Assembly: GCA_012519155.1 (NCBI GenBank)
Contig: JAAYQS010000111.1
Coordinates: 1 to 40,801 of the forward strand
Direction: 5' to 3'
Origin: Clostridiales bacterium
GTDB lineage: Bacteria; Bacillota; Clostridia; Clostridiales; Clostridiaceae
DNA: 40,801 bases
Part shown: positions 27,527 through 36,257 of the stretch, piece after piece
Layout of the letters: the number at the start of each line of letters is the position of its first letter
Numbering within the stretch: the stretch's first letter is position 1
Notes under the pieces: generated by a model
Seen by the model: the letters and a program-made list of their open reading frames with translations, nothing else
Database searches by the model: none
Told to the model about the DNA's origin: nothing
Program-made: the position numbers and the translations under genes

Positions 27527-27554
27527 TGAAAAGATTTTTGTGGTATGCTAATAT
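27526..27554 (+). promoter_or_regulatory. extended -10 promoter for spoIIIE/ftsK
   Basis: TTGAAA (27526-27531), 17-bp spacer, TAATAT (27549-27554) preceded by TGC (extended -10). Located between the tepA terminator and the gene. Confidence 0.7.
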
Positions 27555-27587
27555 TTAGGAATTAATACATAAGAAAGGGTGAAAATT

Positions 27588-30035
27588 TTGAGTCAGACAA
27601 AAAAGGGGAGCAGTAAGTCAAATAATTCAAAAACAAAAAAAGAAGTTACAAAGAAAGTTAAAACTGCTAATTATGAAATTAAAGGTATAGTAGCCCTTGC
27701 AATAGGAATATTACTTGCAGTAAGTATATATACAAATTTTGCTGGCTTTTTGTCTAATATTTCTCAAAGGTTAGCATTTTTACTACTAGGAATTGGAGGA
27801 TTTTTAATACCTTTATACGTTATATATTTAAGTATAAATTATTTAAGTAGCAGAGGTAAAATTACATTAAATGGTAGATTTTATGGGATTACAATTATAC
27901 TTTTTGTAGTAAATTTAGTTTTTGCAACAATAAGTATTTCTATGTTAGATAGTAATATATCTTTTAAAGAAGGTTTTAGTGATTTAATTGGTAGTGTAAA
28001 AAGTAATACATTATCAGTTAGTGGAGGAGCAATAGGTTTTGTTATTGCATATGGGCTTCATTATTTAATAGGTGCAGTAGGATCTTACATTGTATATGCA
28101 TTATTAATTATTGTAACACTAATATTTACATTTGACATTTCAGTTATAGATGTTTCAAAAAATATAAAACATAAGGGAATGGAATATAAAAAGTCCAAAA
28201 TAGCTGCTAAAAAAGAAAAAATAAATTTAGATAATAATGATGATTACATTAATGTAGTTTCAAAGGATGAAAAGAGCAAAAATGATTATTTAAAAGGTGT
28301 AAATAATAAAATAAAAATATTAGATTTTATGAAAAACGCTACAATAGATGAGGAACTTGGAGCAGAAGATGATGGAAAGACTGAGAAGGAAGTACAAAAT
28401 GAAATTGTAATATCTGAAATGAAAAAGGCTATAAAAACGCCATTTATAGATATTAAGGAACCTGAAGATATAGAAAAAGATAAAAATAATGAAAATTGTA
28501 ACAAAAATAAGAAAGAAGATTTAAAAGAAAATATAAATGACGAAATAGATAAAGAAATGAATTTAAAAGATGAAACAAAAAAGGAATATAAATTTCCAGG
28601 ATTAGATCTTTTAAATATTAATAACAAAACAAAACTTAATAGTTCTGATAAAAAAGAATTAATTGAAAGTGCTGCTAAATTAACAGAGATATTAGGAAAT
28701 TTTGGAGTCTCTGCTAAGGTAAATCAAGTTAGCAAAGGACCATCTGTTACAAGATATGAACTTCAACCAAGTCCTGGAGTTAAAGTAAGTAAAATAGTTA
28801 ACCTTGCTGATGATATAGCCTTAGGATTAGCTGCATCAGGTGTTAGAATAGAAGCTCCAATTCCAGGAAAGGCTGCAGTAGGAATAGAAGTTCCTAACAA
28901 AAAGCAAACAGCTGTGTTTTTAAGTGAAGTTCTTGAATCGGAAGAATTTGTTTCAAGTCATAAAAAACTTGCCTTTGCCTTAGGAAAGGACATAGCTGGT
29001 GAATGTATTGTTGGAGATTTAAGTAAAATGCCTCATACATTAATAGCAGGGGCTACTGGGTCTGGTAAAAGTGTATGTATAAATTCACTTATTATAAGTC
29101 TTTTATATAAGTATAAGCCAGAAGATGTTAAGCTTTTAATGGTAGATCCTAAAGTAGTTGAACTTAATGTTTATAATGGAATACCACATCTTTTGATCCC
29201 TGTTGTTACAGATCCTAAAAAGGCAGCAGCTGCATTAAATTGGGCTGTAAATGAAATGACAAAAAGGTACAATCTTTTTGCAGAAAAAGGTGTTAGAAAT
29301 ATAGATTCCTATAATAATTTATACAATAAGGGAGAGGTATCAGAAAAGCTTCCATTTATAGTTATTATAGTAGATGAACTTGCAGATCTTATGATGGTTT
29401 GTCCAAATGATGTGGAAGATGCTATATGCAGATTAGCTCAAATGGCAAGGGCAGCAGGTATGCATCTTGTTATTGCTACTCAAAGGCCATCTGTAGATGT
29501 TATTACTGGTGTTATTAAAGCTAATATTCCTTCAAGAATTTCTTTTGCAGTATCATCGCAAATAGATTCTAGAACAATACTTGATAGCTCTGGGGCTGAA
29601 AAACTTCTAGGAAAAGGAGATATGCTTTATTATCCAGTAGGAGAAAGTAAACCTCTTAGAGTTCAAGGATGCTTTATATCAGAAGAAGAAGTTGAAAATG
29701 TTGTAGAATACATTAAAAAAGAAGAGTCAGAGGTAAACTATAAAGAAGAAATAATTGAACATATAAATAAAGAAACTGAAGATAAGGAAGACACTTCTAG
29801 CAGTGAATCTGATACAGATGATTTATTAGATGAGGCAATAAAAATTGTTGTAGAATATAATCAGGCGTCTACTTCATTTTTACAAAGAAGACTTAGAGTT
29901 GGTTTTAATAGAGCTTCAAGAATAATGGAGGAATTAGAAGAAAGAGGAATTATATCAGAACGAGATGGGACAAAGCCAAGGCAAGTACTACTTACTAAAA
30001 ATGATTTAATTAGAGAAAATGAAAGTGAGCAGTAA
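27588..30035 (+). CDS. DNA translocase FtsK/SpoIIIE
   Basis: Membrane-anchored hexameric AAA+ motor that pumps DNA through the division or sporulation septum. The 815-aa protein has four hydrophobic membrane segments in the first 180 residues and a long charged linker (about 200-355). The motor domain follows with Walker A GATGSGKS (about 488-495) and Walker [14 protein letters not shown]. The winged-helix gamma domain that reads orienting sequences comes after about 745 ([27 protein letters not shown]). I use TTG 27588: AAGGGTGA is its SD, and an upstream GTG at 27579 lies in that SD. The context (tepA, rimO) fits spoIIIE of Bacillus; a single FtsK may serve both roles. Confidence 0.96.
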   Translation: MSQTKKGSSKSNNSKTKKEVTKKVKTANYEIKGIVALAIGILLAVSIYTNFAGFLSNISQRLAFLLLGIGGFLIPLYVIYLSINYLSSRGKITLNGRFYGITIILFVVNLVFATISISMLDSNISFKEGFSDLIGSVKSNTLSVSGGAIGFVIAYGLHYLIGAVGSYIVYALLIIVTLIFTFDISVIDVSKNIKHKGMEYKKSKIAAKKEKINLDNNDDYINVVSKDEKSKNDYLKGVNNKIKILDFMKNATIDEELGAEDDGKTEKEVQNEIVISEMKKAIKTPFIDIKEPEDIEKDKNNENCNKNKKEDLKENINDEIDKEMNLKDETKKEYKFPGLDLLNINNKTKLNSSDKKELIESAAKLTEILGNFGVSAKVNQVSKGPSVTRYELQPSPGVKVSKIVNLADDIALGLAASGVRIEAPIPGKAAVGIEVPNKKQTAVFLSEVLESEEFVSSHKKLAFALGKDIAGECIVGDLSKMPHTLIAGATGSGKSVCINSLIISLLYKYKPEDVKLLMVDPKVVELNVYNGIPHLLIPVVTDPKKAAAALNWAVNEMTKRYNLFAEKGVRNIDSYNNLYNKGEVSEKLPFIVIIVDELADLMMVCPNDVEDAICRLAQMARAAGMHLVIATQRPSVDVITGVIKANIPSRISFAVSSQIDSRTILDSSGAEKLLGKGDMLYYPVGESKPLRVQGCFISEEEVENVVEYIKKEESEVNYKEEIIEHINKETEDKEDTSSSESDTDDLLDEAIKIVVEYNQASTSFLQRRLRVGFNRASRIMEELEERGIISERDGTKPRQVLLTKNDLIRENESEQ

Positions 30036-30043
30036 ATTTTATC

Positions 30044-30072
30044 TTGTAATAGATTCAGAAAAGTAATAAAAT
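30044..30072 (+). promoter_or_regulatory. candidate promoter for rimO-pgsA
   Basis: TTGTAA (30044-30049), 17-bp spacer, TAAAAT (30067-30072). An AT-only inverted repeat ATTTTAT/ATAAAAT (30036-30042/30066-30072) overlaps it; no clear terminator for the upstream gene. Confidence 0.5.
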
Positions 30073-30119
30073 TATAGTGTTGTGCTAGGTTAATATAAAA
30101 AGCTATGGAGGAAATATAC

Positions 30120-31451
30120 TTGAATAAATTAAAAGTTGGAATGGTTAGCCTTGGATGCGATAAAAACAGAGTGGATTCTGAAATTATTTTAGGATCTATG
30201 AATAACATGTATGAAATAACTAATAATCCTAAAGAAGCAGATATAATTATAATTAATACATGTGGTTTTATAGAATCAGCTAAACAAGAATCAATAAATA
30301 CAATATTAGAAATGGCAAATTATAAAAAAACAGCTAAATGTAAGCTTCTTGTTGCTACAGGTTGTTTGACTCAAAGATATGGTAAGGAATTAGAAGAACT
30401 TATTCCAGAAATTGATATTATGCTTGGAGTTAATGATTATAAAAAACTTCATATGTTAATTAACAACTTTTTTAATAACAATGAAAAGTCTTTAGAAGTT
30501 AATTTCTCTAATGAAAATATTAATGAAGGAGAAAGAATTTTAACAACAGAAGGTCATACAGCTTACATAAGAATTGCAGAAGGGTGTAATAATTTCTGTA
30601 CATATTGTATTATCCCTAAAATTCGTGGAAAGTTCAGAAGCAGAAGTTTTGAAAGTATACTTGCTGAAGCAGAAAAGTTAAGTAAGATTGGTGTAAAAGA
30701 ACTTATAATAGTAGCTCAGGATACTACAATGTATGGTACAGATTTATATGGTAAAAAAGAATTGCATACTCTACTAAACAAAATTTCAAAAATAGATGGC
30801 ATTAAGTGGATTAGGGTACTTTATTGTTATCCTGAAGAAATTTATGATGAACTTTTAGATGAAATTGCAAATAATAATAAAGTATTAAATTATTTAGATT
30901 TACCTATACAACATATAAGTAACAGAATTCTAAAATTAATGGGTAGAAAAACTACTAAGAAGGATATTTTAGAAAAAATAAATTTAATTAGAAATAAAAT
31001 AAAAGATGTTACGTTAAGAACATCACTTATAGTTGGATTTCCAGGAGAAACAGAAGAAGATTTTAATGAATTATCTAGCTTCTTAGAAGATTTTAAACTT
31101 CAAAAGGTTGGAGTATTTAAGTATTCTATGGAAGAAGGTACTGCAGCTGCTAAAATGAGTAATCAAATTAGTGAAGAAGTAAAGGCTATAAGAGAAGAAA
31201 AATTAATGCTTCTTCAAAAAAATATTTCAAAAGAAATTAATAAAAATAAAATTGGTAATGTTTATGATGTTCTAATTGAAGGCTCAAATGAAGAATATTA
31301 TAAAGGAAGAAATTATGAAATGGCTCCTGATATTGATGGGTGTGTATACATAAAAAGTGATAAACATTTAGAAAAAGGTACAATAGTTAGTGTGAAAATA
31401 ACAAATTGCACAAATTATGATTTGGTAGGAGTTGTTAATTATGAAACTTAA
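30120..31451 (+). CDS. rimO: ribosomal protein S12 methylthiotransferase RimO
   Basis: Radical-SAM enzyme that adds a methylthio group to the conserved Asp of ribosomal protein S12. With TTG 30120 the product is 443 aa. The N-terminal MTTase domain carries three cluster cysteines, Cys13 (LGCDKN), Cys48 (NTCGF) and Cys82 (ATGCL); the radical-SAM triad is Cys156, Cys160, Cys163 (GCNNFCTYC). The C-terminal end is a TRAM domain. [16 protein letters not shown] distinguishes RimO from MiaB. SD GGAGG (30107-30111) leads to TTG; the in-frame ATG at 30105 overlaps the SD itself and is rejected. It overlaps pgsA by 11 bp. Confidence 0.96.
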   Translation: MNKLKVGMVSLGCDKNRVDSEIILGSMNNMYEITNNPKEADIIIINTCGFIESAKQESINTILEMANYKKTAKCKLLVATGCLTQRYGKELEELIPEIDIMLGVNDYKKLHMLINNFFNNNEKSLEVNFSNENINEGERILTTEGHTAYIRIAEGCNNFCTYCIIPKIRGKFRSRSFESILAEAEKLSKIGVKELIIVAQDTTMYGTDLYGKKELHTLLNKISKIDGIKWIRVLYCYPEEIYDELLDEIANNNKVLNYLDLPIQHISNRILKLMGRKTTKKDILEKINLIRNKIKDVTLRTSLIVGFPGETEEDFNELSSFLEDFKLQKVGVFKYSMEEGTAAAKMSNQISEEVKAIREEKLMLLQKNISKEINKNKIGNVYDVLIEGSNEEYYKGRNYEMAPDIDGCVYIKSDKHLEKGTIVSVKITNCTNYDLVGVVNYET

Positions 31452-32040
31452 TCTTGCAAATAAATTAACCGTACTTAGAATATTTTTTGTTCCAATATTT
31501 TTGCTTTTTATAATAGTAAAGGATATTGTGCCTTATGGGTCATTTATTGCAACGATAATTTTTATACTTGCCTCATTAACTGATAAATTAGATGGTTATA
31601 TTGCTAGAAGTAGAAATCAAGTTACTAATTTCGGAAAGTTTATGGATCCTTTAGCAGATAAACTATTAGTAACTACTGCACTTATTTGTTTGGTAGACTT
31701 ACATGTTATATCTAGTGTTGTAGCAGTTATAATGATTGCTAGAGAATTTGCAGTTTCAGGACTTAGAACTGTAGCAGCTTCAGATGGAAAGGTAATTGCA
31801 GCAAGTTATTGGGGAAAGGCAAAGACTGTAGTTCAAATTATTGCTATTGTTTGTGCTCTTTTACAAGTTAATATATCTGCATCTGAAAATTTAAGTGCTT
31901 ATGTTGCAAGTAATGTTTATTTAAGTGGTTTCATTAATATAGGAACAAATATTTTAATGTTTGTAGCTGTTCTTATAACAATAATATCTGGATTTGATTA
32001 TTTTTATAAGAATAAACATGCCATAAGTACAGATAAATAA
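31441..32040 (+). CDS. pgsA: CDP-diacylglycerol-glycerol-3-phosphate 3-phosphatidyltransferase
   Basis: Makes phosphatidylglycerophosphate from CDP-diacylglycerol, the product of CdsA encoded at 8194. The 199-aa integral membrane protein has the full CDP-alcohol phosphotransferase motif, with Asp48, Asp51, Gly52, Ala55, Arg56, Gly65, Asp69 and Asp73 ([11 protein letters not shown]...GKFMDPLAD). Five to six membrane segments. ATG 31441 follows TAGGAG (31426-31431) inside the end of rimO; an in-frame TTG at 31432 lies too close to that SD. pgsA before recA is a common Firmicute arrangement; cinA, which sits between them in Bacillus, is absent. Confidence 0.98.
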   Translation: MKLNLANKLTVLRIFFVPIFLLFIIVKDIVPYGSFIATIIFILASLTDKLDGYIARSRNQVTNFGKFMDPLADKLLVTTALICLVDLHVISSVVAVIMIAREFAVSGLRTVAASDGKVIAASYWGKAKTVVQIIAIVCALLQVNISASENLSAYVASNVYLSGFINIGTNILMFVAVLITIISGFDYFYKNKHAISTDK

Positions 32041-32067
32041 AATATGGAGCTTAGGCTCCTTATTTTT
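32041..32067 (+). terminator. intrinsic terminator after pgsA
   Basis: GGAGC (32046-32050)/GCTCC (32055-32059) with TTAG loop, extended across a T-T mismatch by AATA/TATT pairs, followed by TTTTT. Confidence 0.75.
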
Positions 32068-32123
32068 ATGTGTATTATTTTTTATAAAAGTGGTAATAAT
32101 TATTATTGAGATAAAAATAAATG

Positions 32124-32152
32124 TTGACTACTAAAAAATAGTATCATATAAT
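32124..32152 (+). promoter_or_regulatory. near-consensus sigma-A promoter for recA
   Basis: TTGACT (32124-32129), 17-bp spacer, TATAAT (32147-32152). The expected start point, about 32159, falls in the LexA box. Confidence 0.9.
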
Positions 32153-32158
32153 TAAAAC

Positions 32159-32172
32159 AGAACATAAGTTCG
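32159..32172 (+). promoter_or_regulatory. LexA (SOS/Cheo-type) operator in recA promoter
   Basis: GAAC-ATAA-GTTC (32160-32171) is a perfect palindrome inside AGAACATAAGTTCG, matching the Gram-positive consensus CGAACNNNNGTTCG except at one end base. It covers the predicted transcription start. Confidence 0.9.
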
Positions 32173-32230
32173 CAAAGGGATAATTTAATGTGTATTTTAT
32201 ATACTTACGTAAAGGGAGAGTTGTATAATA

Positions 32231-33289
32231 ATGAGTAATATTGATGAAAATAAATTAAAAGCTATTGAAAGTGCTATGGGGCAAATTGAAAAACAATTTG
32301 GTAAAGGATCTGTTATGATGCTTGGGGAAAACAGTCATTTAACTATTGATGCTGTTTCAACAGGATGCTTAGATTTAGATATAGCACTTGGAATTGGTGG
32401 TGTTCCTAAGGGTAGAATAGTAGAAATATATGGACCTGAAAGTTCAGGTAAAACTACTGTTGCCCTTCATATAGCAGCAGAATCACAAAAGAAAGGTGGC
32501 GCTGTTGGGTTTATTGATGCTGAACATGCATTAGATCCAGGTTATGCAAAAAAAATAGGTGTAGATACTGAAAGTTTAATAGTTTCTCAACCTGATACAG
32601 GAGAACAAGGACTTGAAATTGCAGAAGCATTAGTAAGATCAGGAGCTATTGATGTATTAATTGTAGATTCAGTTGCAGCGTTAGTTCCAAGAGCAGAAAT
32701 TGAAGGTGAAATGGGAGATTCACATATAGGTCTTCAAGCAAGACTTATGTCACAAGCTTTAAGAAAACTTGCAGGAACAATAAACAAAACAAATTGTGTT
32801 GCAATATTTATTAACCAACTAAGAGAAAAAGTTGGAGTAATGTTTGGGAATCCAGAAACTACTACTGGAGGAAGAGCATTAAAATTCTATGCATCTGTAA
32901 GATTAGATGTTAGAAGAATAGAATCAATAAAATCTGGAGATTCTATAATTGGTAATAGAACTAGAGTTAAAATAACAAAAAATAAAGTTGCACCTCCATT
33001 TAAACGAGCCGAATTTGATATAATGTATAATGAAGGTATATCAAAAAATGGTAACATTATTGATGTAGGTGTTAAAGAAGGTATTGTTCAAAAAAGTGGT
33101 GCTTGGTTCTCTTATGGAGATGTACGTTTAGGTCAAGGTAGAGAAAATGCAAAAATATACTTAAAAGATAATCCTGAAATTGCAAATGAAATAGAAATTC
33201 AAATTAGAGAAAAATATGGATTACCTACAGATGAAATTACAAATAATAATGCAAAAAGTGAAGAAAAAACTTCAGAAATAGAAAAATAA
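32231..33289 (+). CDS. recA: recombinase RecA
   Basis: ATP-dependent strand-exchange protein and coprotease for LexA self-cleavage. The 352-aa protein has Walker A GPESSGKT at 68-75, [18 protein letters not shown], Walker [11 protein letters not shown] and the L2 region [29 protein letters not shown] Lys/Glu/Asn-rich tail of about 25 residues ends the protein. The start ATG 32231 follows AAAGGGAGAG with somewhat long spacing. Regulated by a promoter overlapping a LexA box, so SOS-inducible. Partner of DprA encoded at the window start. Confidence 0.99.
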   Translation: MSNIDENKLKAIESAMGQIEKQFGKGSVMMLGENSHLTIDAVSTGCLDLDIALGIGGVPKGRIVEIYGPESSGKTTVALHIAAESQKKGGAVGFIDAEHALDPGYAKKIGVDTESLIVSQPDTGEQGLEIAEALVRSGAIDVLIVDSVAALVPRAEIEGEMGDSHIGLQARLMSQALRKLAGTINKTNCVAIFINQLREKVGVMFGNPETTTGGRALKFYASVRLDVRRIESIKSGDSIIGNRTRVKITKNKVAPPFKRAEFDIMYNEGISKNGNIIDVGVKEGIVQKSGAWFSYGDVRLGQGRENAKIYLKDNPEIANEIEIQIREKYGLPTDEITNNNAKSEEKTSEIEK

Positions 33290-33303
33290 ATAAAAAATTG
33301 CAC

Positions 33304-33365
33304 AAAAAAAGAAAGCCTACACAGGTATTGTTGTACAAAAAACTATGTGCTAGGCTTCTTTTTAA
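33304..33365 (+). terminator. long terminator hairpin after recA
   Basis: 5' arm around 33306-33324 (AAAAAGAAAGCCTACACA region) and 3' arm around 33345-33363 (TGTGCTAGGCTTCTTTTT region) pair with small bulges; the core is GCCTA/TAGGC with CACA/TGTG inside and A/T outside. T tract at the end. The loop holds the palindrome TTGTACAA. Confidence 0.75.
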
Positions 33366-33390
33366 TAAATTATAAAATTATTAGCTAATG

Positions 33391-33419
33391 TTGACATAAT
33401 ATCGTTTTTCGGATAAAAT
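33391..33419 (+). promoter_or_regulatory. sigma-A promoter for rny
   Basis: TTGACA (33391-33396), 17-bp spacer, TAAAAT (33414-33419). Predicts a leader of about 110 nt before the GTG start. Confidence 0.8.
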
Positions 33420-33535
33420 AATAACAAATACTGGTTTATCATATTCCTAGATTTACAGCAGTATAATTGTATTAATAAATACACCTTCTTGTTAACTTAT
33501 AAAACATAAAATTTGACAAGATTGGGGGTGTTTAC

Positions 33536-35083
33536 GTGGGAACGCAAACATTAATATTAATAGTAATAGATATTGTAGTACTTATCATTTTAGGAATGGT
33601 ATTGAATAAAACACTAAAATTAGCTTCGAAAAATAAACTTGAGGCATTAGAGCGAGAAGCACAATTATCTCTTGAAAATGGAAAAAGAGAAGCGGAAGCT
33701 GCCAAAAAAGAAGCAATTTTAGAAGTAAAGGAAGAAGCTCATAAAATAAGAAGTGACTGTGAAAAAGAAACTCGAGAGAGAAGAAATGAAGTTCAAAGAC
33801 TTGAAAGAAGACTTATTCAAAGAGAAGAAACTCTTGACAAAAAGAGTGATTCCCTTCAAAAGAAAGAAGATACAATAGCTAAGAGATTAGCTGATATTGA
33901 AAAGACTGAAATTCAAGTTCAAGAATTACATGCTAAAACTAGAGAAGAACTTGAAAGAGTAGCCGGATTAACTGGCGAACAGGCAAAGGAAATGTTACTT
34001 GATGAAGTAAAAAAAGAAACTTCTCACGAAGCTGCTTTAATTATTAAAGAAAGTGAAAACAAGGCAAAGGAAGAAGCTGATAAGAGAGCTAGAAATATTA
34101 TAACTAATGCAATTCAAAGATGTGCAGCAGATCATGTATCTGAATCAACTGTACATGTAGTTGCTTTGCCTAATGATGAAATGAAAGGTAGAATAATAGG
34201 TAGAGAAGGAAGAAACATTAGAACCCTTGAAACTTTAACTGGTGTAGATTTAATAATTGATGATACTCCAGAAGCAGTAATTTTATCTAGCTTTGATCCA
34301 ATAAGGAGAGAAGTTGCTAGAATTGCTCTTGAAAAGTTAATTGTGGATGGAAGAATTCATCCGGCTAGAATTGAAGAGATGGTTGAAAGAGCACAAAGAG
34401 ATGTAGAAAATGACATTAAAGAAGAAGGAGAACAGGCTGCTTTAGAAACTAGTGTTCATGGATTACATCCTGAAATTATTCGATTACTTGGTAGATTAAA
34501 GTATAGAACTAGCTATGGTCAAAATGTACTTAAACATTCCATAGAGGTTTCATATTTAGCTGGTTTAATGGCTTCAGAGCTAGGTCTTGATGTTACCTTA
34601 GCAAAGAGAGCAGGTTTACTACATGATATTGGTAAAGCTGTGGATCAAGAGCAAGAAGGACCTCATGCAATAATTGGTGGGGATCTTGCTAAAAAGTATC
34701 GTGAGTCACCAGTAATAGTTAATGCTATTGCAGCGCATCACGGTGATGTGGAAATGCAATCTTTAGAGGCTGTGTTAGTTCAAGCAGCTGATGCAATATC
34801 AGCTGCTAGACCAGGAGCTAGAAGAGAAACATTAGAAGCATATATTAAGAGATTAGAAAAGTTAGAAGAAATTGCAAATTCCTATGAAGGTGTAGATAAA
34901 TCATATGCAATTCAAGCTGGTAGGGAAATTAGAATTATGGTTAAACCAGATCATGTCGACGATGCTGGAGCAATAGAACTTGCACGTGATATTGTAAAGA
35001 GTGTCGAAGAACAATTAGAATATCCAGGACAAATAAAAATAAATGTTATAAGAGAAACTCGAGCAGTGGACTTTGCAAAATAG
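33536..35083 (+). CDS. rny: ribonuclease Y
   Basis: Membrane-bound endoribonuclease that starts mRNA decay in Firmicutes. The 515-aa protein begins with one transmembrane helix ([18 protein letters not shown], about 6-23), followed by a long charged coiled coil (30-200). A KH domain ([18 protein letters not shown], from about 218) and the HD metal-dependent phosphodiesterase domain ([18 protein letters not shown], His and Asp near 362-363) come next. It starts with GTG 33536 behind GGGGGTG. Positioned between recA and spoVS, as in Bacillus apart from pbpX and ymdB, which are missing here. Confidence 0.98.
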   Translation: MGTQTLILIVIDIVVLIILGMVLNKTLKLASKNKLEALEREAQLSLENGKREAEAAKKEAILEVKEEAHKIRSDCEKETRERRNEVQRLERRLIQREETLDKKSDSLQKKEDTIAKRLADIEKTEIQVQELHAKTREELERVAGLTGEQAKEMLLDEVKKETSHEAALIIKESENKAKEEADKRARNIITNAIQRCAADHVSESTVHVVALPNDEMKGRIIGREGRNIRTLETLTGVDLIIDDTPEAVILSSFDPIRREVARIALEKLIVDGRIHPARIEEMVERAQRDVENDIKEEGEQAALETSVHGLHPEIIRLLGRLKYRTSYGQNVLKHSIEVSYLAGLMASELGLDVTLAKRAGLLHDIGKAVDQEQEGPHAIIGGDLAKKYRESPVIVNAIAAHHGDVEMQSLEAVLVQAADAISAARPGARRETLEAYIKRLEKLEEIANSYEGVDKSYAIQAGREIRIMVKPDHVDDAGAIELARDIVKSVEEQLEYPGQIKINVIRETRAVDFAK

Positions 35084-35125
35084 AAAAAGATACCTTTTGA
35101 TTAACTTTCAAAAGGTATCTTTTTT
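35084..35125 (+). terminator. strong intrinsic terminator after rny
   Basis: Perfect 17-bp stem 35084-35100 (AAAAAGATACCTTTTGA) with 35108-35124, 7-nt loop, ending in a T run. It begins at the base after the stop codon. Confidence 0.92.
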
Positions 35126-35162
35126 AAATACAAATGTAATAATGTTAAAAACTAATAGTATA

Positions 35163-35191
35163 TTGTAATAGTATGTTTTTAATTTTATAAT
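35163..35191 (+). promoter_or_regulatory. sigma-A-like promoter in rny-spoVS gap
   Basis: TTGTAA (35163-35168), 17-bp spacer, TATAAT (35186-35191). A perfect 10-bp palindrome TTTCATGAAA (35202-35211) lies just after the predicted start, and a CCTTT/AAAGG hairpin (35215-35229) follows. Confidence 0.6.
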
Positions 35192-35284
35192 ATTATTCAT
35201 ATTTCATGAAAAATCCTTTGTTTTAAAGGTTTATCTTAGTTACAATAAATTAACATTAAAAAAGACTATAAAGAAGTAGTAAAA

Positions 35285-35313
35285 GGAGGAATTTATACAG
35301 GGAAATAGAATAA
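35285..35313 (+). promoter_or_regulatory. sigma-H-type promoter for spoVS
   Basis: GGAGGAATT (35285-35293) matches RNAGGAWWW, and ATAGAATAA (35305-35313) matches RNNGAATWW, with an 11-bp spacer. In Bacillus spoVS is under sigma-H. It lies in the 303-bp rny-spoVS gap, which otherwise holds only the upstream terminator, a sigma-A-like promoter and small palindromes. Confidence 0.7.
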
Positions 35314-35386
35314 TATATATAAGCAAGAGTTTTATATATGGCAGTTTCTGTAAACGATTAGTAATAGTATGAAGGGGGAGTAACAA

Positions 35387-35647
35387 ATGGAAGTATTAAA
35401 AGTATCAACAAAACCAAATCCAAATTCTGTAGCAGGAGCATTAGCTGCAGTAATAAAAGAAAAAAATGTTGTGGAGATTCAAGCTGTTGGAGCAGGAGCA
35501 ATAAATCAAGCTATTAAAGCTATTGCTATTGCTAGAGGCTTTGTAGCACCAACAGGAAAAGATATAGTATGCGTTCCAGCATTTACTGATATTGAGATAG
35601 ATGGAGAGGAAAGAACTGCTATTAAATTAATAGTTCAACCTAGATAA
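35387..35647 (+). CDS. spoVS: stage V sporulation protein S
   Basis: Small Alba-like protein needed for spore coat/cortex progression and implicated in septation control. The 86-aa length equals that of the Bacillus protein. VLKVSTKPNPNSVAGALAAVIKE at the N terminus, EIQAVGAGAINQAIKAIAIARGFVAPTG in the middle and DIEIDGEERTAIKLIVQPR at the end are essentially family consensus. SD GGGGGAG precedes the ATG. Probable promoters: sigma-H-type at 35285 and sigma-A-type at 35163. Only a weak hairpin (35686-35708) follows it. Confidence 0.98.
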   Translation: MEVLKVSTKPNPNSVAGALAAVIKEKNVVEIQAVGAGAINQAIKAIAIARGFVAPTGKDIVCVPAFTDIEIDGEERTAIKLIVQPR

Positions 35648-35685
35648 ACATAAGCAAGTTTCAAAATAAAGCTAAAAATAAAAGT

Positions 35686-35708
35686 TTGATAACCATATGT
35701 TGTATCAA
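35686..35708 (+). other. imperfect palindrome in spoVS-ptsH gap
   Basis: TTGATA (35686-35691) and TATCAA (35703-35708) flank a central CATATG. There is no T tract on the + strand (TTAAAAAAAA follows). Weak 3' hairpin or operator; role unknown. Confidence 0.3.
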
Positions 35709-35763
35709 TTAAAAAAAATAACTGTTTAATAAAACTTCTTGTAAATCTGAAAAAACAAAACTG

Positions 35764-35792
35764 TTGTAATTTAATTTAAAGTACTATATAAT
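35764..35792 (+). promoter_or_regulatory. sigma-A promoter for ptsH
   Basis: TTGTAA (35764-35769), 17-bp spacer, TATAAT (35787-35792), about 47 bp before the start codon. Confidence 0.75.
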
Positions 35793-35838
35793 TAGATTAA
35801 AGTGTTAAGCTTGCAGATTAAATGAAGAGGTGAATGTA

Positions 35839-36099
35839 ATGGTTTCAAAAGAAGTAGTAGTAAAAAACGGAACTGGTTTACATGCTAGACCAGCAACTTT
35901 ATTAGTTAAGAAAGCTTCATCTTTTAAATCAGATATAAGTATCGAATTTAATGGAAAGAAAGCAAATGTTAAAAGTTTAATAGGCGTTTTATCATTAGCA
36001 GTAACAAAAGAATCAACTATCAAAGTTATTGCAAGTGGTGATGACGAAACACTTGCTGTTGATGAAATAGTAAAATTAATTGAACAATTAGAAGATTAA
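35839..36099 (+). CDS. ptsH: phosphocarrier protein HPr
   Basis: Phosphoryl carrier of the sugar PTS and, when phosphorylated on Ser46, CcpA co-regulator. The 86-aa protein has GTGLHARPATLLVKKAS with His15 and NVKSLIGVLSLAV with Ser46, at exactly the canonical numbering from ATG 35839. The in-frame GTG at 35830 lies in the SD (GAGGTGA) and would shift this numbering. The presence of His15 makes it HPr rather than Crh. It stands alone with promoter and terminator; no ptsI or hprK is in view. Confidence 0.97.
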   Translation: MVSKEVVVKNGTGLHARPATLLVKKASSFKSDISIEFNGKKANVKSLIGVLSLAVTKESTIKVIASGDDETLAVDEIVKLIEQLED

Positions 36100-36125
36100 T
36101 TTTTTAGATTATTTCTTTTAAAAAT

Positions 36126-36172
36126 AGTGCTAAAAGTACCTTTAAGTTTAAGTACTTTTAGTACTTTTTTGT
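36126..36172 (+). terminator. strong intrinsic terminator after ptsH
   Basis: A 14-bp stem AGTGCTAAAAGTAC (36126-36139)/GTACTTTTAGTACT (36152-36165) with one G-T pair, 12-nt loop, then TTTTTG. Confidence 0.9.
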
Positions 36173-36189
36173 TTGTGAGATTAACTATT

Positions 36190-36218
36190 TTGAAAAAAAC
36201 ATATATATGTTATAATAT
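36190..36218 (+). promoter_or_regulatory. promoter for purB
   Basis: TTGAAA (36190-36195) with TAATAT (36213-36218) at 17 bp, overlapping TATAAT (36211-36216) preceded by TGT (extended -10, 15-bp spacing). No PurR box or purine riboswitch seen. Confidence 0.6.
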
Positions 36219-36257
36219 TTTGGTAAAAAGTATTAAAAAAGTCCCTGGAGGTTAACA

